Positions 59,677 through 64,000 of a DNA stretch of 64,000 nucleotides are shown here, one piece after another (position 1 is the stretch's first letter; the number at the start of each line of letters is the position of its first letter). A program made the position numbers and the translations under genes. The notes under the pieces were generated by a model. It was not told where the DNA came from. It saw only the letters and a list, made by a program, of their open reading frames with translations, and did no database searches. The stretch is from Bacillota bacterium (GTDB lineage Bacteria; Bacillota; Clostridia; Peptostreptococcales; Anaerovoracaceae). The stretch spans positions 62,001-126,000 of the forward strand of contig JAETTD010000003.1 in the NCBI GenBank assembly GCA_021769295.1, given 5' to 3'.

Positions 59677-60258
59677 TTATCTAAGATTTACTATGGTCTT
59701 TGAAAGGTCCTGTTTTACCTGCTTATCCTGTTTATCTTCTTTAGCGGTTTCTTCTGCGATATAATCATTCTCCATGGATGCAGGCATAAACTCTTTTTCG
59801 AACTCTTCGAAAATGTCTTCGTTTAAATAATTGATTCTCTCCAGCTCGTTTTCAAGCATACTCTTATATCTGTTCCTAAGAGTTTCAACTCGGCCGCGGA
59901 GGCGGGTTCCCTCATCGGTAAGCCTTGAAATGGATTCTTTGGCTTCTTTTGTAATGAGCGAAGCCTCCAGTTCTGCGTTTTTAAGCAAGACCTCTGCCCT
60001 TCTCTCGGCGCTGGCTGCTATATCGTTCATAAGCGATTTTGCTGCTTCAAGAGTCTGATACACCGATGTTTCGGTGTTTACATGCTGATCTACCTGACTG
60101 CGTGTTTTTTCAAGTTCCGCTTTAAGTTTCTTGTTTTCTCTTATGAGATTTTCCATATCGACGATAATCAAATCGAGAAATTCATCCACTTCCTCTTCTT
60201 TATATCCTCTTACGGCTTTAGTAAATTCTTTGTATTCAATATCAGCAGGTGTAATCAT
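59677..60258 (-). CDS. divIVA: DivIVA cell-division/polarity protein
   Basis: DivIVA, about 193 residues, marks curved membrane at poles and septum. The N-terminal segment MITPADIEYKEFTKAVRGYKEEEVDEFLD (core IEYKEFTKAVRGYKEEEVDE) is the lipid-binding signature, followed by long coiled coils (about 35-150) and a charged tail ending near KQDLSKTIVNLR. GGAGG selects the ATG at 60258. It is in the sepF-yggT-divIVA-lspA order common in Firmicutes. Confidence 0.94.
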   Translation of the reverse strand: MITPADIEYKEFTKAVRGYKEEEVDEFLDLIIVDMENLIRENKKLKAELEKTRSQVDQHVNTETSVYQTLEAAKSLMNDIAASAERRAEVLLKNAELEASLITKEAKESISRLTDEGTRLRGRVETLRNRYKSMLENELERINYLNEDIFEEFEKEFMPASMENDYIAEETAKEDKQDKQVKQDLSKTIVNLR

Positions 60259-60281
60259 ATTTTCCTCCAAAACCATTTATG

Positions 60282-60560
60282 CTAAAATATCACCAAAAGT
60301 CTTATGATAATATTGGCAACCATTTCAATAACGACCATCGCAAGCAACAGGGAAAAATCGAACATCCCCGTATTGAATCTGCTCAAAAATCTCCTGAAAG
60401 GATCCACGATAGGATCCGTAAACCTTATCAGAGCCCCGTAAATTTTACCTACAGGGCTGTAGGCATCTCTTACGAACCAGCTCATCAAAGCTCTGATTAC
60501 CAATGCTGCTACCAATATATTGCTGAACAAATATATGGCATAAATAAGTATCCCTCTCAT
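60282..60560 (-). CDS. YggT family membrane protein
   Basis: YggT family protein, 92 residues, with two hydrophobic segments, near residues 5-25 and 63-90. The signature SWFVRDAYSPVGKIYGALIRFTDPIVDPFRRFL, in short SPVGKIYGALIRFTDPI, is plain. Family members are linked to division and osmotic tolerance. It lies between sepF and divIVA. Confidence 0.92.
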   Translation of the reverse strand: MRGILIYAIYLFSNILVAALVIRALMSWFVRDAYSPVGKIYGALIRFTDPIVDPFRRFLSRFNTGMFDFSLLLAMVVIEMVANIIIRLLVIF

Positions 60561-60572
60561 AACCTCTCCTTC

Positions 60573-61064
60573 TTATCTCCAAGGATTTTTATTTCCCCCG
60601 AAATCGAATCCTCTTTCGTCCTGATTGGCTGCTATATCAACGCTTTCAGGTGCAAATATGAAAATATTGTTGGCTACTTTTTGAACGTTGCCGTTTAAAG
60701 CATATGTAGCTCCGCTTAAAAAGTCAAATATCTTTTTAGCCACTTCGGTTTCTATCTTTTCAAGATTTATGATAACAGGTCTTCTGCCCTTAAGGCTGTC
60801 TACAAGCTTAGGGCACTCTTCAAAGCTCTTTGGCTCGATTACAACGAGTTTAAATGCGCTCGTACCCGCTACCGATATGCGTCTTTCGATAGGAACGGCT
60901 TTGGATGTGTCGCCCATGGCTTTAGGCGCTCTGTATTCCGTCTGAGGTTTGCGAATGCTCTCTCTTGTCATTCTCTCCTTCTCAGCTTCGACTTCTTCAT
61001 CATCGAATTCTTCGTCGACTTCTTCAATTCCGACTAATTTTTTAAAAGTATCTGAAAATCCCAT
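60573..61064 (-). CDS. sepF: SepF cell-division protein
   Basis: SepF, 163 residues, helps bind FtsZ to the membrane. An N-terminal amphipathic helix (MGFSDTFKKLVGI) is followed by an acidic and flexible linker and the conserved globular domain from about residue 70: VVIEPKSFEECPKLVDSLKGRRPVIINLEKIETEVAKKIFDFLSGATYALNG (short quotes: RRPVIINLEKIE, FDFLSGATYALNG). Near the end FAPESVDI is typical. It follows yggS by 19 bp. Confidence 0.95.
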   Translation of the reverse strand: MGFSDTFKKLVGIEEVDEEFDDEEVEAEKERMTRESIRKPQTEYRAPKAMGDTSKAVPIERRISVAGTSAFKLVVIEPKSFEECPKLVDSLKGRRPVIINLEKIETEVAKKIFDFLSGATYALNGNVQKVANNIFIFAPESVDIAANQDERGFDFGGNKNPWR

Positions 61065-61083
61065 TTATCTTCCTCCTTGTGTT

Positions 61084-61788
61084 TTAACCCATTTTTTTCG
61101 AATAATCTCTCGCTCCGAATATGGACGTACCCACACGTATCAAATTGGAGCCCTCTTCTATAGCCACTTCAAAGTCATTTGACATTCCCATGGAAAGATA
61201 CTTAAAATCCAATCTCGGATGCTCTATCCTGCCATACTCGTCATATAACTTTTTTACCTCTGCAAAGTACTCTCTTGCATCCTCGGGGTCATCCTCGAAA
61301 GGTGCAATGCACATGAGTCCTCTTATATTGATATTGGGGCATGTATTTAAGATATCTTCTATCATCTGCCCTGTTTCTTCCGTAGTAATTCCGAACTTGC
61401 TTTCTTCCATTGCGGAATTGACCTGAATCAATATATCCATGGTCAAATCGTGCTGCTGAGCTCTCTTGTTTATTTCCTGAGCCAATTTCAGGGAGTCCAC
61501 CGAATGTATCATCGAAACTTTGTCTATTATATATTTTACCTTGTTGGTCTGAAGGTGGCCTATCAGATGCCAGCGAACCGGATTTACCCGCTCGTATTTA
61601 TCCATTATCTCCTGAACCTTGTTTTCGCCGATATCCGTGATTCCGCAGCTAATGGCTTCGTTTATCTCTTCTGTCGAGTGAAGCTTTGTAACCGCAACCA
61701 ACAGCACATCGTCACCGGTTCTTCCCGACCTCCTTGCGGCTTCGTCCTTTACTTTTTTAATATATTCTATATTTCCGCCGATTGACAT
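61084..61788 (-). CDS. YggS family PLP homeostasis protein
   Basis: PLP-binding single-barrel protein of about 234 residues (YggS/YlmE/PLPHP) that buffers cellular PLP. Visible: LLVAVTKLHSTEEINEAI near residue 29 with the PLP lysine, GENKVQEIMDKYE near residue 54, WHLIGHLQTNKVKYI near residue 74, VNSAMEESKFGI near residue 124, LSMGMSNDFEVAIEEGSNLIRVGTSIFG near residue 198. AGGAG supports the ATG at 61788. It precedes sepF, as in many Firmicutes. Confidence 0.95.
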   Translation of the reverse strand: MSIGGNIEYIKKVKDEAARRSGRTGDDVLLVAVTKLHSTEEINEAISCGITDIGENKVQEIMDKYERVNPVRWHLIGHLQTNKVKYIIDKVSMIHSVDSLKLAQEINKRAQQHDLTMDILIQVNSAMEESKFGITTEETGQMIEDILNTCPNINIRGLMCIAPFEDDPEDAREYFAEVKKLYDEYGRIEHPRLDFKYLSMGMSNDFEVAIEEGSNLIRVGTSIFGARDYSKKMG

Positions 61789-61813
61789 TAAAATCACTCC
61801 TTTGTCAATATTG

Positions 61814-62737
61814 TTATTTTTTCCCGGATTTTAAAATTTCAGCATAGGTTCCGACGGTTTCCACCTGCTTTCCCTCTTCGTCATAGAAGTAGTTTTTTTC
61901 TACCACCGTCTTGCCGTTTTGAGATGAAAGAATTTTTATCGGTGTAAAATTGGCCTGATTGTACTTGTCCACCACATAGACGCCCTTAACTCCGTCTTTT
62001 TCGGTTATGCTATCCGTGTTTAATATGATTCCGCTGTAGCTTGAAGATATTATCGTACATTCTTTTATCCTGTACTTATCAAAATCTTCATAATTTCTGT
62101 TGCAGGAAAATATGACCCGCACCTTATTGTCCTGTGCCGCAATGCTGCTTACGTTCATCGGGATTCTGTTTCCGTCCCCGAAATCAACTGTAACCTTCCG
62201 TCCTTCCTCAAATGCGGAGGCCTTGTCCTCATCAAACCAACAGACGAGATACCAGCAGCTGTTGTCTATTATTTTATATATGACGTTGCCCGATTCGGCC
62301 GTTTTTGAAACGGTTTCCTGAACTCCGGCGCTTTCTTTATACTCGCTTATAAACGAAATGCCCAGTTCCGTCATGGTTTCGGGAGTCGCTTTGCTTTCAA
62401 ATCCGTCATAATGATAACTTACGACGCCTTTTTTTTCATTGTACTGCACGCTGTCTCCCACGCTGACTACGGGGCTTCCCACTCTCAAAAGAGTTCCCTC
62501 TTGGGCTTCCTGTTTTACCGAACCACCCGACTGAGCTTTGTAAACCGTTTCGTCTCTGACAAACACGCATTCGGTCTTTTCGCTCACCTCTAAGGTGCCG
62601 TACTCGGCAATGTAGGTCTGGGTAAATATGTCGCTGACTTTGGGCACGACATATATTATCACATACAGAATGATAACCAGCGCCAGAAATATAATCAGTC
62701 CTTTTTTTGTTTTAAGATTGTTATTGGTATTTTTCAT
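61814..62737 (-). CDS. HlyD-like membrane protein in the division cluster
   Basis: Membrane-anchored protein of 307 residues with one N-terminal helix near residues 12-30 (GLIIFLALVIILYVIIYVV). The extracytoplasmic part has a HlyD/membrane-fusion-like beta-barrel region: AEYGTLEVSEKTECVFVRDETVYKAQSGGSVKQEAQEGTLLRVGSPVVSVGD (short quotes: ECVFVRDETVYKAQSGG, EGTLLRVGSPVVSV). Clostridial genomes often have this gene beside yggS-sepF. No transporter gene is next to it, so classical export seems unlikely; a role in envelope or septum assembly is inference. Confidence 0.8.
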   Translation of the reverse strand: MKNTNNNLKTKKGLIIFLALVIILYVIIYVVPKVSDIFTQTYIAEYGTLEVSEKTECVFVRDETVYKAQSGGSVKQEAQEGTLLRVGSPVVSVGDSVQYNEKKGVVSYHYDGFESKATPETMTELGISFISEYKESAGVQETVSKTAESGNVIYKIIDNSCWYLVCWFDEDKASAFEEGRKVTVDFGDGNRIPMNVSSIAAQDNKVRVIFSCNRNYEDFDKYRIKECTIISSSYSGIILNTDSITEKDGVKGVYVVDKYNQANFTPIKILSSQNGKTVVEKNYFYDEEGKQVETVGTYAEILKSGKK

Positions 62738-62786
62738 TTTTCCCTCTTTGGTATTTTACCACGAAATGTTGTGTAATACAACCTGT

Positions 62787-63530
62787 CTAAAGGGGATTTG
62801 CCACAACCTTTTCCAATATTTTTTTCTCTTCTTTCGTCAGTTCTTTTTCCTTGTCAAGGTAGCTCTGCCACAGATCAGGCCTTCTTTCTTTGGTCAGCAT
62901 AAGAGCATTCTCATACTGCCAGAGATGAATGAGTTTGTGATTGCCGTTGGTTAAAACTTCGGGCACATCCATTCCCTCAAAACTTCTCGGCTTGGTATAT
63001 TGGTCACACTCCAAAAGTCCCGAATAAACCGACTCATCGGCGGCAGACTGAAGATTTCCAAGTACGCCCGGGATAAATCTTGCCGCTGCGTCTATGAGAA
63101 CCATGGCTGCAAGTTCTCCCCCTGTCAGAATATAATCTCCGATTGAGACTTCTTCCATATTCCAATAGTCTATTACCCTTTGGTCCACACCTTCGTAATG
63201 CCCGCATAAAATGGTAATTTCTTCTTCTTCTGCGATTTCTTCAATCTTATTTTGGTCGATTACCTTTCCCCTCGGTGACATGTATAGAACCTTCTTATTT
63301 CTCCCCCCTATCGATTCCAATGCACCGAAAATAGGCTCTGCAAGCATGACCATTCCGGGGCCGCCTCCAAAGGGAGTGTCATCAGCTTTATTGTGCTTGT
63401 CCTTGCTGAAATCTCTGATATTTATTAAATTTATGTCTAAAATTCCATTATCTGCCGCTCTTCCCATGATGCTGCTGCCTGTTACGGCTCTGAACATCTC
63501 CGGAAACAGTGTCAATACGTTTATCTTCAT
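62787..63530 (-). CDS. trmD: tRNA (guanine37-N1)-methyltransferase
   Basis: TrmD methylates G37 of tRNAs to prevent frameshifting, 247 residues. Visible: LTLFPEMFRAVTGSSIMGRA near residue 6, RDFSKDKHNKADDTPFGGGPGMVM near residue 38, LCGHYEGVDQRVIDYW near residue 108, EEVSIGDYILTGGELAAMVLID near residue 128 and the C-terminal helix region. It begins immediately after the rimM stop with TAAATG spacing, so the two are coupled. Confidence 0.97.
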   Translation of the reverse strand: MKINVLTLFPEMFRAVTGSSIMGRAADNGILDINLINIRDFSKDKHNKADDTPFGGGPGMVMLAEPIFGALESIGGRNKKVLYMSPRGKVIDQNKIEEIAEEEEITILCGHYEGVDQRVIDYWNMEEVSIGDYILTGGELAAMVLIDAAARFIPGVLGNLQSAADESVYSGLLECDQYTKPRSFEGMDVPEVLTNGNHKLIHLWQYENALMLTKERRPDLWQSYLDKEKELTKEEKKILEKVVANPL

Positions 63531-64000
63531 TTATGCTTCCTCTGCTCCTTCTATAAGGCCCGGAATAAGCTCTATCTCAACCGTTTTCTTTTCAATATCC
63601 ACGGATTTTACAAACTGCTCCACAGCCGGAATCAAAGCCTGTCTCCCATTTAAAAGCTCTACCTGATATATGTCCTGGGCGCTGTTTTGAAGAACATCGC
63701 TTATCTTTCCTATATCTCTGCCGGTGCTCCTATCTTTGACCGTGCATCCGATTAAGTCTCTTATATAAAAGGTATCTTCGGGAAGTTCTCTCAAGTCTTC
63801 TTCCGTAATGTATACATCGCTGTCTTTAAGCCCTTCGGCGGCAGTTCTGTCCTCTATGCCTTTAAGCTTGGCGATTACCATGTTCTTCTGATACCTGATG
63901 TTTTCGATTTCATATTCTTTTGTATTCTTCGGATTGGAGATTATTATTCTGTCCAGCTCTTCAAATCTCTCTTTGTAATCGGAATAATTGTATATCTTTA
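63531..64000 (-). CDS. rimM: 16S rRNA processing protein RimM (5' end outside window)
   Basis: RimM, partial; about 156 residues are visible, and the start lies beyond base 64000. RimM binds S19 and aids 30S maturation. Visible in the N-terminal barrel are FEELDRIIISNP, IENIRYQKNMVIAKLKGIEDRTAAEGLKDSDVYI (core KLKGIEDRTAAEGL), and in the PRC-like C-terminal part ELPEDTFYIRDLIGCTV and LIPAVEQFVKSVDIEKKTVEI. The frame remains open to the window end. It precedes trmD directly. Confidence 0.94.
   Translation of the reverse strand, partial: KIYNYSDYKERFEELDRIIISNPKNTKEYEIENIRYQKNMVIAKLKGIEDRTAAEGLKDSDVYITEEDLRELPEDTFYIRDLIGCTVKDRSTGRDIGKISDVLQNSAQDIYQVELLNGRQALIPAVEQFVKSVDIEKKTVEIELIPGLIEGAEEA

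Noticed and set aside
1-64000. tRNA or rRNA genes
   Set aside because: I looked for cloverleaf-like TTCGAATC regions and rRNA landmarks and saw none I could support.

Overview
The window comes from a low-to-moderate GC Firmicute of the class Clostridia. Supporting signs are AGGAGG-type ribosome binding sites, SepF/DivIVA/YggT division genes, an omega-YicC-Gmk block, RqcH/NFACT, CsoR-CopA and a Gin-like zinc micropeptide. The gene mix (AtuA/aconitase X, AGCS symporter, F420-ligase-like protein in the pur operon) fits an amino-acid-using anaerobe, perhaps near Anaerovoracaceae, but that placement is inference. Most genes lie on the minus strand.

Layout. 0-1.4 kb: 3'-truncated ABC exporter. 1.8-5 kb: RidA, two bacterial PH-domain membrane proteins and a beta-lactamase-fold hydrolase. 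5-9.5 kb: trmO, then ribD-ribE-ribBA-ribH behind an FMN riboswitch. 9.6-11 kb: divergent Eis-like acetyltransferase. 11.2-18.6 kb: an M20 amidohydrolase, AGCS symporter, both aconitase X subunits and both AtuA-type proteins behind a sigma-54 promoter, next to a PAS-AAA+-Fis activator. 18.6-25 kb: SGNH hydrolase, dapF, lysA, SDR, an iron-sulfur-flavoprotein-like reductase, a small membrane protein and a MATE pump. 25-37.5 kb: de novo purine operon purE-C-F-M-N-O-H'-D-L plus an F420-ligase-like gene. 37.6-38.5 kb: tandem glycine riboswitch controlling a TRIC/UPF0126 channel. 38.9-44.5 kb: membrane proteins, XRE regulator, csoR-copA and a CHAP hydrolase. 44.5-46.4 kb: rpsB-tsf with a structured leader. 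46.5-52.7 kb: a LysR-controlled plus-strand redox island ending at a broken UvrD fragment. 52.7-57.5 kb: LytTR regulator, rpoZ-gmk-yicC, divergent rqcH and a Gin-like micropeptide. 57.5-64 kb: flavin reductase, rluD-family, lspA, divIVA, yggT, sepF, yggS, an HlyD-like protein, trmD and rimM (5' end outside).

The strongest unexplained signal is a family of dispersed arrays. At five intergenic sites there are three or four diverged copies of a hairpin-forming unit (TGCCGTAA...TTTACGGCA) repeated at 62-bp spacing, with one 63-bp step where a unit carries an inserted base. They match no repeat class I know. Other points worth attention are the sigma-54/AtuA/AcnX operon, whose substrate is unknown, a PurF without its N-terminal nucleophile cysteine, a PurO-type IMP cyclohydrolase paired with a split PurH, a CopA whose fused C-terminal metal domain has its own ribosome binding site, and a predicted lipoprotein joining a flavodoxin to an aldo/keto reductase.

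All calls were made by reading the sequence. No alignments, structure predictions or database searches were run, so family names rest on recognised motifs, lengths and context.
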